Positions 43,764 to 52,624 of a DNA stretch of 64,000 nt are shown piece after piece. How positions within the stretch are numbered: the first letter of the stretch is position 1; each line of letters begins with the position of its first letter. Source of the stretch: Rhizobium cauense (lineage in GTDB: Bacteria > Pseudomonadota > Alphaproteobacteria > Rhizobiales > Rhizobiaceae); assembly GCF_019511525.1 (NCBI RefSeq), contig NZ_JAEUAT010000010.1:168972-232971 (forward strand), given 5' to 3'. The translations under genes were made by a program, and so were the position numbers. A model generated the notes under the pieces. The model saw nothing but the letters and a program-made list of their open reading frames with translations. It made no database searches and was not told the origin of the DNA.

Positions 43764-44474
43764 CTAGGCTACCTCTTGAAACCGCGCCTCGCCATCGTGG
43801 AGAAAGCAGGCCTTGGTAAACAGCTTCAGATCGATCGGGTTTGGCAGCCGGATATCTTTCATATCCGGCAGAGCTTTCATGTCGGGATCAAAGGAACGGT
43901 CGACCTGCGAGATGAATGCCAATACGATGCCGGCGGCCCGGGCAAAGTCGCGAAGAACGGGAACTTGCTCGGAAAGCGCCGGTTTGCTGCGTTTCTGATC
44001 CAGTATTTGCAGATAGTCGATGACGGCTACCGCCCCGCGGGGGCTGTCGGACATATGGCGCATGATGTAGTCGGCGCTGATTTCATCCGAGGTCACGATT
44101 TCAATCTTGTCTCCAAGCTCCGTGCCCGCGGATAGGGAATGGATACGCCTCCTGCTCTCCTGCTCAGTATATTCGAGCGTGAAGAATGTCGCCGTCCGGC
44201 CCACGCGGACGGCATCAAGCAAAAGCCGAAGGCCGAGCATGGTTTTGCCGTGTCCCGGGCGGGCGCCGAGGAGCACCAAATCACCTTCCGTCAGCCGCGA
44301 CAGGACCGAAGTCGCGGAAGGGGGCTGCTCGTGTTGAGCCGCAAGCAGGCTCCAACCGGTGTAGCCCTGCTCTCGGGCGATGCGATCCAACGCCTGGTGA
44401 AGTGGAATATCGTCAATGCGAGCCAAGAGCTTGGCTTTCCGCTTGAGCTGGTAGATAGGAACGGACAGCTTCAT
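43764..44474 (-). CDS. Orphan DnaB-type helicase C-terminal domain protein
   Basis: 236 residues from ATG 44474 (MKLSVPIYQLK) with GGAGG 7 nt upstream. Short helical N part, then a RecA-like core: Walker A GARPGHGKTMLGL (about 70-82), Walker B VAVIDYLQIL (about 152-161), and motif H4-like ISQVDRSFD. The primase-interacting N-terminal domain of DnaB is missing and the protein is half the usual length. It may be a RecA-fold ATPase with another partner or a remnant of a mobile replicon. No other replication gene is in this window. Confidence 0.72.
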   Translation of the reverse strand: MKLSVPIYQLKRKAKLLARIDDIPLHQALDRIAREQGYTGWSLLAAQHEQPPSATSVLSRLTEGDLVLLGARPGHGKTMLGLRLLLDAVRVGRTATFFTLEYTEQESRRRIHSLSAGTELGDKIEIVTSDEISADYIMRHMSDSPRGAVAVIDYLQILDQKRSKPALSEQVPVLRDFARAAGIVLAFISQVDRSFDPDMKALPDMKDIRLPNPIDLKLFTKACFLHDGEARFQEVA

Positions 44475-44716
44475 CAAAGAACCTCCATTGCGAGCCAAAA
44501 ACGCAATCCCTCCTTATGCGAGTGCTCGAACAGAATGGTTCGACGATAGTGGTGCCCTGCATGAACGATGCTTTCCCGACTGGAGGGGGGAGGCGTGGGG
44601 TAGCCTGAGTTCAAAGCTACCGGTGGCGATGATTCGGGACAAGCTTAAACGGTAGGTCGGCCGATCTCGCCCTTGGCGACTGCGACGTGTGTCATCGCAC
44701 GCCGGTCGGGGCCTCG

Positions 44717-45625
44717 CTAGGCGGCCGTAACCATGGGCAGTTCCTTCCGTTCCATGGCATCGCGCTTCGGTGGCGTGCCGAACATGCGGGAATATTCGCG
44801 GCTGAACTGTGAGGCGCTCTCATAGCCGACCTGATAGGCCGCCGTGGCGACGCTGGCGCCGTCAGACACCATCAGTCGCCGTGCCTCCAGCAGCCGCATG
44901 TTCTTCTGGTACTGCAACGGCGTCATTGCCGTCACCTGCTTGAAATGTTGGTGGAAGGAAGACGGGCTCATGTGCGCGACGGAGGCAAGCTGTTCGATCC
45001 GCACCGGTGCGGCAAAGTTCTCGCGAAGCAGGTGAATGGCATCGGTCATGCGCCTGATGTGACTGCCTGGCAGCGCCAGCTTGCTGACCTCGGCCGCGTT
45101 CGGTCCCGTGAGCAGCCAGTAGCAGATCTCGCGCATGATGGCCGGATAGAGCACCGGAATGGCTTTCGGCGTATCGGCAAGACGCACCAATCGCAGCACG
45201 CAGTCGGCCAGCACCCCGTCGAAATTCTGCACGAAAACACCGGCCGCGCTGTCGGTGGCCGGCCGCGGCGGTTGTTCCATTGCCTCCATCACCTCACGCA
45301 AGATTGCCACGTCGAAATCGATGTTCAGGCCGATATACGGCTCCTCCTTGCTGGCCTTGGTGATCTGCCCCAGGGCCGGCACCTCGAAGGTGACGATCAG
45401 CGACTGCATCTCGCCATACTTGAAGACCCGGTCGCCAACCATGATTTCCTTGGCCCCCTGAACGACGACACAGATCGTCGGCCGGTAGATCATGTGGTTC
45501 GGCATGACAGGATCGCTGACCCGCGACACCGAGAGTGCCGGCAGCGGAGTCTCGAAACGCCCTTCGGCGTCACCGGCGGTTCTGTCGATATAGGTCTGGA
45601 TTGCCTGCTTCAGGGTATCGAGCAT
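44717..45625 (-). CDS. AraC-family regulator (AraC_N type)
   Basis: 302 residues from ATG 45625 (MLDTLKQAIQ), with GAGGAGAC 8 nt upstream; the frame remains open 97 codons 5' but that part runs into the divergent promoter. N-terminal AraC_N cupin-like sensor (PNHMIYRPTICVVVQGAKEI) and two helix-turn-helix units at the C terminus (IEQLASVAHMSPSSFHQHFK; VATAAYQVGYESASQFSREY). Typical E. coli relative is YqhC, which activates aldehyde reductase genes. It is divergent from the SDR gene at 45795, the probable target. Confidence 0.85.
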   Translation of the reverse strand: MLDTLKQAIQTYIDRTAGDAEGRFETPLPALSVSRVSDPVMPNHMIYRPTICVVVQGAKEIMVGDRVFKYGEMQSLIVTFEVPALGQITKASKEEPYIGLNIDFDVAILREVMEAMEQPPRPATDSAAGVFVQNFDGVLADCVLRLVRLADTPKAIPVLYPAIMREICYWLLTGPNAAEVSKLALPGSHIRRMTDAIHLLRENFAAPVRIEQLASVAHMSPSSFHQHFKQVTAMTPLQYQKNMRLLEARRLMVSDGASVATAAYQVGYESASQFSREYSRMFGTPPKRDAMERKELPMVTAA

Positions 45626-45794
45626 CGCCAGCGTCTCCTCGGTCGTTCCTCGGTGGCAGTCAAGATATGCGCCGCATCGCATTGGCCCGCAAGTCGCTTG
45701 GAGTATTAGGCAAGAAATTCGAGAGTTTCGGCATTCAACGACGACCCATGGCAAGCGTATCGTAAGGGCATCAACTCCAGCAAAGGAAGAGATC

Positions 45795-46574
45795 ATGTCA
45801 AACGAAACGCAAGCAAATTCAGTATCTAAGGTCGCCATCGTGACCGGCGGCAGCCGTGGACTGGGACGCAACACCGCGATCAATCTCGCCCGTCGCGGCG
45901 TGAACGTCATCTTCACCTACCGTGCAAATCGGGCAGAGGCGGAGGTCACCGTTTCCGAGATCAAGGCACTCGGTGCCGAGGCGGTTGCTCTGCAACTGGA
46001 CACCGGGCGGACAGCCGACTTCGACGCCTTCGTGGGCAAGGTGAAAGATGCCTTGCAGGGGCTTGGACGAACTCAGTTCGACTACCTCGTCAACAATGCC
46101 GGCAGCAGCTATCACGCAACAATCGCAGAAACGACGGAGGAGGCGTTCGACGAGCTCGTCAACGTGCATCTGAAGGGCGTTTTCTTCCTGACACAGAAGC
46201 TTCTGCCGCTGATGGCGGATGGTGGGCGGATCATCAATGTCTCGAGCGGCCTTGCGCGCTTTGCCGTGCCCGGCATTTCCGCCTATGCGTCGATGAAGGG
46301 GGCAGTCGAGGTGTTTACCCGTTACCTCGCCAAGGAACTCGGCGCACGCGGCATCACGGCGAACACCGTTGCACCGGGCGCGATTGCCACCGACTTCAGC
46401 GGCGGCATGGTGCGCGACAATCCCACCTTCAACAAGATGGTCGCCGATGCGACGGCGCTCGGTCGCGCCGGCGTGCCCGACGATATCGGTCCTATGATCG
46501 CCTCGCTGCTCTCCGACGACAACCGCTGGGTCAACGGTCAGCGTATCGAAGTCTCCGGCGGCACGCACCTCTGA
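45795..46574 (+). CDS. Short-chain dehydrogenase/reductase
   Basis: 259 residues. NADP-binding TGGSRGLGRNTAINLARRG (about 14-32), NNAG at about 98, catalytic Ser in NVSSGLARF, YASMKGAVE with the YxxxK pair, and PGAIATDFSGGM. Ends in the common GQRIEVSGGTHL. The substrate is not predictable; the neighbouring AraC regulator of the YqhC type makes an aldehyde or ketone reductase plausible. Its stop is 5 bp from that of the convergent WYL regulator gene. Confidence 0.88.
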   Translation: MSNETQANSVSKVAIVTGGSRGLGRNTAINLARRGVNVIFTYRANRAEAEVTVSEIKALGAEAVALQLDTGRTADFDAFVGKVKDALQGLGRTQFDYLVNNAGSSYHATIAETTEEAFDELVNVHLKGVFFLTQKLLPLMADGGRIINVSSGLARFAVPGISAYASMKGAVEVFTRYLAKELGARGITANTVAPGAIATDFSGGMVRDNPTFNKMVADATALGRAGVPDDIGPMIASLLSDDNRWVNGQRIEVSGGTHL

Positions 46575-46579
46575 TCGAC

Positions 46580-47281
46580 TTAACCCGCGGCGGCAACCGG
46601 CGGGTTCGTCCACCCGCTCGTCCAGAGTTGCCGCAGCCGATCGCCGTCGCCTCGGAAATAGGCGTCGGTCGCCTCGCAATGCTCCACCCTGTCGCTGCGG
46701 AAATTACGGATCGCCTGGCGCAACTCGCACCAGGCGACAATGTTGGCGGTTTGCGAATAATAGATCAGCGCGATCGGCTGGACGGTGCGCTCGCTCGCCC
46801 GGCCGAGTTCGTCACGATAGTCGAGCAGCAGTTTCCGCTCGTCGCGGATGGCGCGACGGACGAGGCTGAGGTCGAGGCTTGTCGGAGGTTGGGCGACCGA
46901 TCCCCAGGCATAGATCGCCTTTCGCTCCATTGCCTGGCGCAGCGGCGGCGGAACAGCGCCCGCGATCTTCCGGTTGACGCTTGTTGCCGCCCTCTTCAGC
47001 TCATCGTCGCCGGTGCGTTCGAGCAGCGCCAACGATAGCACGATCGCCTCCATCTCCTCGACCGAGAACATCAGCGGTGGCAGATCGAAGCCCGGCCGCA
47101 TGATGTAGCCGATGCCCCGGCCGCCCTCGATCGGGACACGCATCGCCTGCAGGGCCGCGATGTCGCGATAGATGGAGCGCACGGTCACCTCCAGCCTCTC
47201 GGCCATGTCGGCTGCCGTCATCGGCCGCTTGGCCAGCCGCAGGATCTGGATGATCTCGAAAAGCCGCGAGGCCTTGCGCAT
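46580..47281 (-). CDS. WYL-domain transcriptional regulator (YafY type)
   Basis: 233 residues from ATG 47281 (MRKASRLFEIIQ). N-terminal winged helix-turn-helix HTH_11 (RPMTAADMAERLEVTVRSIY-RDIAALQ) and a WYL domain (about 130-195; YDELGRASERTVQPIALIYY, NIVAWCELRQAIRNFRSDR). Members repress or activate neighbouring genes in response to small ligands. A perfect inverted repeat lies directly upstream, between it and the divergent LysE exporter gene. Confidence 0.87.
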   Translation of the reverse strand: MRKASRLFEIIQILRLAKRPMTAADMAERLEVTVRSIYRDIAALQAMRVPIEGGRGIGYIMRPGFDLPPLMFSVEEMEAIVLSLALLERTGDDELKRAATSVNRKIAGAVPPPLRQAMERKAIYAWGSVAQPPTSLDLSLVRRAIRDERKLLLDYRDELGRASERTVQPIALIYYSQTANIVAWCELRQAIRNFRSDRVEHCEATDAYFRGDGDRLRQLWTSGWTNPPVAAAG

Positions 47282-47306
47282 CTTTTGCCTTTCTCCGTTC
47301 ACGCTC

Positions 47307-47324
47307 CTGACAAAACGCTGTCAG
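47307..47324. promoter_or_regulatory. Candidate operator of the WYL regulator
   Basis: CTGACA-N6-TGTCAG, a perfect 6+6 inverted repeat 26 bp before the WYL gene start and 87 bp before the LysE start. The arm sequence resembles sites seen before YafY-type regulators. Autoregulation and control of the exporter are inferred. Confidence 0.6.
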
Positions 47325-47410
47325 TTGGGTCGTCGTATTGTTCGCCCTATCGAATTGAAAATCAACAAAGTCCTGAAAATTGATTTTGAAACACACGGCG
47401 AGCAACTGAC

Positions 47411-48049
47411 ATGACCTACACAGAAAATCTCTGGCTCTACTTCACACTCCTCTTCGGCATCATCATCGTTCCGGGCATGGACATGCTGTTCGTGCTGGCC
47501 AACTCGCTGACCGGTGGCAGGCGCACCGGCATAGCGGCGACTGCCGGCATCATGGCGGGCGGCGCCGTGCATTCGCTTTATGGTGCGATCGGTGTCGGCG
47601 TTCTCGCCGTCCTCCTGCCGACGCTCTTCAATCCGCTGCTCTTTGCCGGCGCGGCCTACATGGCCTGGATCGGCTACACGCTGATCCGCAGTTCGATCAT
47701 CGTCGGCACCGTCGGGGCGGGTGGTCTGCGGTCAGGATGGACGGCCTTTCGCCAGGGTGCGGCAACCTGCCTGATGAACCCGAAGGCCTATCTGTTCATG
47801 ATCGCTGTCTACCCACAATTCCTCAAGCCGATCTATGGGCCGATCTGGGTGCAGGGTCTTGTCATGGGCGTTATGACCATGGCCACCCAGGCCGCCGTCT
47901 ACGGAACGCTCGCCCTGACGGCGGCCAGAAGCCGCACGATGCTGGTCTCAAATCCGAAGGCCACGATCCTTGTCGGTCGGGTCGCCGGAGCACTGCTGAT
48001 CGTCGTTTCCATCCTCACCGCATGGCATGGTTGGCGCACGCCGGTATGA
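47411..48049 (+). CDS. LysE/RhtB-family exporter
   Basis: 212 residues with five or six membrane segments. Family motif IVPGMDMLFVLANSLTGGRR-TGIAATAG near the N terminus, then AAYMAWIGYTLIRSS and QGAATCLMNPKAYLFMIAVY-PQF. Exports amino acids or related metabolites; the substrate is unknown. Divergent from the WYL regulator with a shared operator-like repeat. Confidence 0.87.
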   Translation: MTYTENLWLYFTLLFGIIIVPGMDMLFVLANSLTGGRRTGIAATAGIMAGGAVHSLYGAIGVGVLAVLLPTLFNPLLFAGAAYMAWIGYTLIRSSIIVGTVGAGGLRSGWTAFRQGAATCLMNPKAYLFMIAVYPQFLKPIYGPIWVQGLVMGVMTMATQAAVYGTLALTAARSRTMLVSNPKATILVGRVAGALLIVVSILTAWHGWRTPV

Positions 48050-48195
48050 GGCGCCTATGCGAAACGATTTAGATGGCCATTTTTCCTGAAATATCACCTA
48101 CTTGTTATTTCTTGAGCCCTTAAAATTTGCCATGATGCCGCCCGTCGGCGAGGCGCCGGGCTTCGCGGACCTTGTTATCAAAGAGGAGTGGAGAC

Positions 48196-48642
48196 ATGAG
48201 ACTGAAAGCTATAGCCGCGACAGTACTCGTCGCCGGTCTGGGGGTAGGCATCGCGATTGCAGCGGAGGACGGCACGCACGACGCGCGTGCTGCACTGATG
48301 AAAAAGATAGGCGGTGCAACCGGTGCCATGGCCGCGATGGCTAAAGGCGAAAAACCGTTTGACGCAGAAGTGGTGAAGGCATCCCTGACGACGATCTCTG
48401 AGACCGCGAAGGTATTCCCTGATCAGTTCAAGCCTGGCACCGAGAAGGGTGACAAGGCTGCAAGCCCGAAGATCTGGGAGGATCCGGCGGACTTCAAGGC
48501 ACGTGCCATGAAGCTTTCGGAGGATGCCGGCAAGATTCTCGCGACGCCTCCTACTGACGTGGCTACTCTCGGTGCCGCAATGAAGACACTCGGCGCCAAC
48601 TGTGGTGGCTGTCATGAGAAGTTCCGTATAAAGACCGATTGA
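48196..48642 (+). CDS. Cytochrome c' family protein
   Basis: 148 residues from ATG 48196 with AGAGGAGTGGAGA upstream. Signal peptide about 1-22 (ATVLVAGLGVGIAIAA). The heme site CGGCH is at the C-terminal end (ANCGGCHEKFRIKTD), as in four-helix cytochromes c'. These bind NO or shuttle electrons in the periplasm. Followed by a strong terminator and then another cytochrome gene, so separately transcribed. Confidence 0.88.
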   Translation: MRLKAIAATVLVAGLGVGIAIAAEDGTHDARAALMKKIGGATGAMAAMAKGEKPFDAEVVKASLTTISETAKVFPDQFKPGTEKGDKAASPKIWEDPADFKARAMKLSEDAGKILATPPTDVATLGAAMKTLGANCGGCHEKFRIKTD

Positions 48643-48662
48643 CGATCCTGGCATTTCAGTCG

Positions 48663-48711
48663 AACGATCCGCACCAGCCTTGCCGCTGGGGCGGATCGTT
48701 TTATGTTTTCA
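48663..48711 (+). terminator. Intrinsic terminator of cytochrome c' gene
   Basis: AACGATCCGC ... GCGGATCGTT, 10-bp perfect outer stem with an inner CCAGC/GCTGG helix, followed by TTATGTTTTC. Confidence 0.88.
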
Positions 48712-48739
48712 ATAAGTCGATTGGTGATAGGAGCGGAAA

Positions 48740-49657
48740 ATGGTCCGCAGGTTTGTCCGGTTTCTGCTCTGTCTCGTCGGCGTGGCCGTCATCGGAGGAG
48801 GGGTGTTCTATTTTATAACCGCGCCCAATCCGCTGCCTGAAAGCCACTGGGCCAACCTTGGCGCACCCGATCTGAAGAATGGCGAAATGGTCTTCTGGAC
48901 CGGTGGTTGCGTCAGTTGTCACGCCGCACCCGGATCGGAAGGCGATGCCAAGCTGACGCTGTCAGGCGGCCTTGCGCTGAAGAGCCCCTTCGGTACGTTC
49001 CATGTCCCGAACATCTCGCCGGACGAACAGGCTGGTATCGGGACGTGGACGCTGGCTGACTTCGGCAATGCCATGAAGCGCGGCGTTGCCAAGAACGGCG
49101 AGCATCTCTACCCGTCCTTTCCCTACAATTCCTATGCCCGGATGAGCGACAAGGATATCAATGATCTCTTCGGGTATCTGAAGACGTTGCCAAAGAGCGC
49201 CAACGTCGCCCCGCCGCACGAATTGCCATTCCCCTTTAACATCCGTCTGGCGCTGGGCGGCTGGAAGTTCCTCTACTTCAACGACGAGCCGCGCGTCGCC
49301 CTCGCAGCCAATGTCGATGACCAGGTCAAGCGCGGGCAACATCTGGTCGAAGGCGCCGGCCATTGTGGCGAATGCCACACTCCACGCGATCGCCTTGGTG
49401 GGTTCGTAGCGGACCAATGGCTGGCGGGAGCACCGAATCCGGAGGGTCAGGGAAGGATTCCAAATATCACGCCGGGTTCGAAAGCTGTCGGCTCCTGGAG
49501 CCAGGAGGACATCGCCAATTATCTCGAAACCGGTTTTACGCCCGATTTCGATTCGGCCGGCGGATCGATGGCGGAGGTGCAGCGCAACCTCGCCCACCTG
49601 CCGAAGCCGGAACTCGAGGCGATCGCAGCCTACCTGAAGGCGGTTCCCAACCGTTAA
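48740..49657 (+). CDS. Membrane-anchored diheme cytochrome c
   Basis: 305 residues. N-terminal hydrophobic segment (RFLLCLVGVAVIGGGVFYF) that may serve as anchor or signal. Two class I heme domains: CVSCH (about 54-58) and CGECH (about 211-215), with methionines positioned as axial ligands. The arrangement matches cytochrome subunits of dehydrogenases such as gluconate or aldehyde dehydrogenase. No dehydrogenase subunit is adjacent, although a PQQ glucose dehydrogenase is encoded 10 kb away (it normally uses quinone directly). Electron partner unknown. Confidence 0.85.
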   Translation: MVRRFVRFLLCLVGVAVIGGGVFYFITAPNPLPESHWANLGAPDLKNGEMVFWTGGCVSCHAAPGSEGDAKLTLSGGLALKSPFGTFHVPNISPDEQAGIGTWTLADFGNAMKRGVAKNGEHLYPSFPYNSYARMSDKDINDLFGYLKTLPKSANVAPPHELPFPFNIRLALGGWKFLYFNDEPRVALAANVDDQVKRGQHLVEGAGHCGECHTPRDRLGGFVADQWLAGAPNPEGQGRIPNITPGSKAVGSWSQEDIANYLETGFTPDFDSAGGSMAEVQRNLAHLPKPELEAIAAYLKAVPNR

Positions 49658-49787
49658 TATTAGCGATATCTCAAAAATGCCGCATTGCAGCACTCCACTA
49701 GAACGTGCGTACTGAATGCCCTGTGGCGAGCCGTGCGGGCTCGCTTTCCGAATGACGCCAACCAACGTCTTCCGAAAGGACAGCTGC

Positions 49788-50753
49788 ATGCACATGACGT
49801 CGGTCGATCCTGCAAACGATCTTGACACCGTCGCCCGCAAGGGCGGCAAATTGCGGCGCATGGCGGTGCGAATACCGACTTACATGGCCGACATTCGAGA
49901 AAATCCTGCCTGGCTGCCGATGTTTCTCCTGGCGCGCACGATACCGGCGCGACGGGTGCATTGGCTGACCGCACGGCGCAGCAACGGCGCGATCGATAAC
50001 CTGCCGACGCTTTTCAAGACTGTTGATCACGCAAGCGCCGTCGCGGCATTGAGGCGGGATGGAATATTTCCGAACCTGACCTTGCCTGAGGCAATCACCG
50101 GCGAAATCGCCAGCTTTGCAAGCGCAACACCATGCTTCGGCAACTTCGATCGCAAGATCGAATTTCAGGCGTCGAACCACCGCGCCGCCGAGCAGGAATG
50201 GGGGAGGCCGATCCTCAGTGGCCACCATTTCGAGCGCGCGCTCGATTGCCCGGCCGTTCGCACAGTGCAGCGCGATCCTGTTCTCTCCGAGATTGCCCGC
50301 TGCTATCTGGGCGCACAGGCTCGTCTCATTACGACGCGCATCTGGTGGAGCTTTCCGACGAGGGCCAGCGAGGCGGATCGCAGCCTCGCGTCGCTGGACA
50401 AATATCACTTCGACCTCGACGACTGGCGGATGCTGAAGTTCTTCTTCTATCTCGTCGACGTCGACGAGGGCACGGGTCCGCATGTCTATGTCAGGGGCAG
50501 CCACAACAAGCGGCGGATCAAGCACCAGCTGACTCTCCTGGTCGGCCATCCCGCACACGAAATCGTGGATTTCTACGGCAAGGACAGCGTGACGACGCTT
50601 ACCGGCGCGGCCGGCTTCGGCTTCGCGGAGGATCCCTTCGGATTTCATATGGGCACGGTCGCCAGGACGAAGCCGCGTCTCATGATGGAGGTGGGGTTCG
50701 GCGTATCCAAGCCGTCGCGTCGCCGGTTCCACGGCGAGCCGGTGCTGCGATAA
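49788..50753 (+). CDS. Phytanoyl-CoA dioxygenase-like protein
   Basis: 321 residues from ATG 49788 with AAAGGAC upstream. Non-heme iron and 2-oxoglutarate type: metal ligands probably His and Asp in KYHFDLDD (about 207-214) and the distal His in GFHMGT (about 287-292), with RTKPRLMMEVGF carrying the cosubstrate arginine. N-terminal 60 residues are helical and basic. Substrate unknown; PhyH relatives act on lipids, amino acids or secondary metabolites. Not in an operon. Confidence 0.72.
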   Translation: MHMTSVDPANDLDTVARKGGKLRRMAVRIPTYMADIRENPAWLPMFLLARTIPARRVHWLTARRSNGAIDNLPTLFKTVDHASAVAALRRDGIFPNLTLPEAITGEIASFASATPCFGNFDRKIEFQASNHRAAEQEWGRPILSGHHFERALDCPAVRTVQRDPVLSEIARCYLGAQARLITTRIWWSFPTRASEADRSLASLDKYHFDLDDWRMLKFFFYLVDVDEGTGPHVYVRGSHNKRRIKHQLTLLVGHPAHEIVDFYGKDSVTTLTGAAGFGFAEDPFGFHMGTVARTKPRLMMEVGFGVSKPSRRRFHGEPVLR

Positions 50754-50766
50754 GTGCCGTACCGAG

Positions 50767-51345
50767 TTAGGCCGCTTTAGGCTGGTGCTCGGCGCCGAAC
50801 ATCAGCACGTACTGGTCCAACTCGTCGCCTGCATGCCCGAGCGCGCGGTAGATCTCGGCGGTAAAGGTCATCGGCGCCGAGCCCGGCGCGGTCACCAGTT
50901 TTCCCGCACGTACTGCCTGCGGGCTATCCCTGTAGCGGGAATGCCCGGTGTAGCCGGGCGCAGCTGCGATAAAGTCGGCCGCATTGCTGGTGTGGTCGCT
51001 GGCATTCAGTGCGCCCGCGCGAGCAAGCGCCAGCGTAGCGCCGCATATCCCGGCCACCAGCTTGCCGTGGGCGAGGAAGTCGTAGATGACGGTTCTAAGG
51101 TCCGGCGCCTTTTCGGTCTCCCAAATCGTTCCGCCGCAGAGGACGAGGCCGTCGAAGGCGCTGGCATGCAGGTTTTCGGCCGCGCTGTCGGCCGCGACGC
51201 GCATGCCGCCCATCGAGCGCACTTCCTCTGCCTCCGGCGTCGCAATCACCACGTCAAAACCGAAGTGGGTACGCGCGGAGGCCGTCAGCTGCCCGACCTC
51301 CCAGTCGGCGAATCCGTCTGTGAGCACGATTGCAAGTCGGGTCAT
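50767..51345 (-). CDS. DJ-1/PfpI family protein
   Basis: 192 residues from ATG 51345. LAIVLTDGFADWEVGQL at the N terminus, GLVLCGGTIWE in the middle and the nucleophile elbow VAGICGATLALARAG, with the conserved cysteine followed by an Ala-Thr. Similar to the YoaZ/type 1 glutamine-amidotransferase-like group. Members are chaperones, hydratases or glyoxalases; the role here is unknown. Followed upstream by the GNAT gene on the same strand with 40 bp between, so probably one transcript. Confidence 0.85.
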   Translation of the reverse strand: MTRLAIVLTDGFADWEVGQLTASARTHFGFDVVIATPEAEEVRSMGGMRVAADSAAENLHASAFDGLVLCGGTIWETEKAPDLRTVIYDFLAHGKLVAGICGATLALARAGALNASDHTSNAADFIAAAPGYTGHSRYRDSPQAVRAGKLVTAPGSAPMTFTAEIYRALGHAGDELDQYVLMFGAEHQPKAA

Positions 51346-51385
51346 CGGTTTCTCCCTGCCGAAGGTCCGCGGCGACCAGCGCCGC

Positions 51386-51880
51386 TCACGCCAAAGCCTG
51401 CATATAGCGCATGCCGGTGACCGGGCGAGGGACGAAGTCCATATTCTCGTAGAAGCGATGTGCCTGCACGTTGCCCGTCGCGGCGCTGACCGAGAGGTAG
51501 CCACAGCCGGCGTTGCGGGCGGTGTCGCGGGCGCGGTTGACAAGATGCTGGCCGACGCCGTGGCCGCGATGACCGTCCCGCACGAAGAGATGATGCAGAT
51601 CCATGCCGCGCGCACCATCCTGTGCCCTGTAGAGCGGTACGAGGATGGCGTAGCCAATGAGGCCCTCGTCGGTTTCGGCAACCAGCGCGCTGATCCACGG
51701 AACCGGGCCGAAGAGGTCGCGCTCGAGCTGTTCCGGTGTCGAGGCTGAAGGGTCGCCATGGTGCTTGGCAAGCAGGGCGATCATTTCGTTAAGTTCGGGG
51801 AGGTCGCGCGGCTTGGCGGCGCGGATATTGATCACCGGCGGGCGGATCAATGAGATTTCGCTGTCTTCGATTTCTAGCAT
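51386..51880 (-). CDS. GNAT-family N-acetyltransferase
   Basis: 164 residues from ATG 51880 with AAGGACGCGAAG upstream. Motif RDGHRGHGVGQHLVNRARD (about 99-117) binds acetyl-CoA; preceding LHHLFV strand and following GCGYLSVSAATGNVQAHRFY-ENMDF complete the fold. Substrate unknown; the HxFV-R-G-G pattern is typical of small-molecule or polyamine GNATs. Upstream of the DJ-1-like gene. Confidence 0.85.
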   Translation of the reverse strand: MLEIEDSEISLIRPPVINIRAAKPRDLPELNEMIALLAKHHGDPSASTPEQLERDLFGPVPWISALVAETDEGLIGYAILVPLYRAQDGARGMDLHHLFVRDGHRGHGVGQHLVNRARDTARNAGCGYLSVSAATGNVQAHRFYENMDFVPRPVTGMRYMQALA

Positions 51881-51928
51881 GGTCTTCGCGTCCTTGTGTG
51901 GTGTTCTGCCGTCAGGACGCTGCCGATA

Positions 51929-51957
51929 CAACAAAGCCGCCTGACGGCGGCTTGTTG
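51929..51957 (-). terminator. Hairpin terminator downstream of redoxin gene
   Basis: CAACAAAGCCGCC, loop TGAC, GGCGGCTTGTTG: 12 bp with one bulged A. On the minus strand it lies 119 nt after the redoxin stop and 49 nt before the GNAT start, so it separates the two units. T-rich flank TTTGTTG is present. Confidence 0.65.
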
Positions 51958-52075
51958 ACAATATGATCTGTCCAGCCGCCCTCTACAGGTACAGCCAAAA
52001 ATACGTGCTGGTGATGTGCGCGTTCTTGATCATGTGTCGATAGATCATCCAGAACGCGCGGTTTGTCAATGGGCT

Positions 52076-52624
52076 TTACGCCTCGGTGCCCGGAAGCGCA
52101 CAACGTCCATCGGCGCAATTGCCGTCCGAGACCTCGCCAGCGGCAGCGGGCACCGGCTGCGCCAGCGCCATGGCGATGCGCGCGCCGACAGCCATGTCGT
52201 CCTCGACGCCGAAGGCGTGGTGCAGAATGGTGCCGTCGCGGCCGATCAGGACCGAAGAGGGGGTGCCGCGAAGGCCGTAGCGCGCCATCGTGACAGGCAC
52301 ATCGCCGTCGCCGGCCTGATCGACGCCGATCGGCGAGGTCAGGCGGTATTCGTGGATGAAGGCCTTGAGGGTGACTGGCGTCATCGCTGCGTGATGTTCA
52401 AAGACGGTGTGCAGGCCGATGACCTTCAAGTCGGTATTGGCGAACAAACGCTCGATCCTCTTCACCTGCGGCAGGCTTTCGGCAACGCAGCCGGGGCAGA
52501 GGAGCTGGAAGCTGTGCAGGTAGACGACCTTGCCGCGCAATCCTTCGAGCGTGATCGGCGATGGCGTGTTGAACCAATCGCTGACGGCAAGCTCGGGGGC
52601 AAGCGGCAGATGCTGTATGGACAT
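52076..52624 (-). CDS. Thioredoxin-fold redoxin (TlpA/AhpC-TSA-like)
   Basis: 182 residues. Thioredoxin fold with active-site CPGC in SFQLLCPGCVAESLPQVKRI (about 42-47), YGLRGTPSSVLIGRDG carrying the cis-proline. No signal peptide. The C terminus has an extra CADGRC pair, possibly an accessory redox or metal site. Reduces disulfides or peroxides; the substrate is unknown. The gene is third in a minus-strand group with the MarR regulator and a secreted protein. Confidence 0.8.
   Translation of the reverse strand: MSIQHLPLAPELAVSDWFNTPSPITLEGLRGKVVYLHSFQLLCPGCVAESLPQVKRIERLFANTDLKVIGLHTVFEHHAAMTPVTLKAFIHEYRLTSPIGVDQAGDGDVPVTMARYGLRGTPSSVLIGRDGTILHHAFGVEDDMAVGARIAMALAQPVPAAAGEVSDGNCADGRCALPGTEA

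Noticed and set aside
46582..46606. Terminator between the SDR and WYL genes
   Set aside because: AACCCGC/GCGGGTT can pair but lies within the coding end of the WYL gene and has no T-tract.
49698..50732. Minus-strand 344-codon frame opposite the PhyH-like gene
   Set aside because: The plus-strand product has metal-site motifs and a ribosome site; the minus frame has neither.
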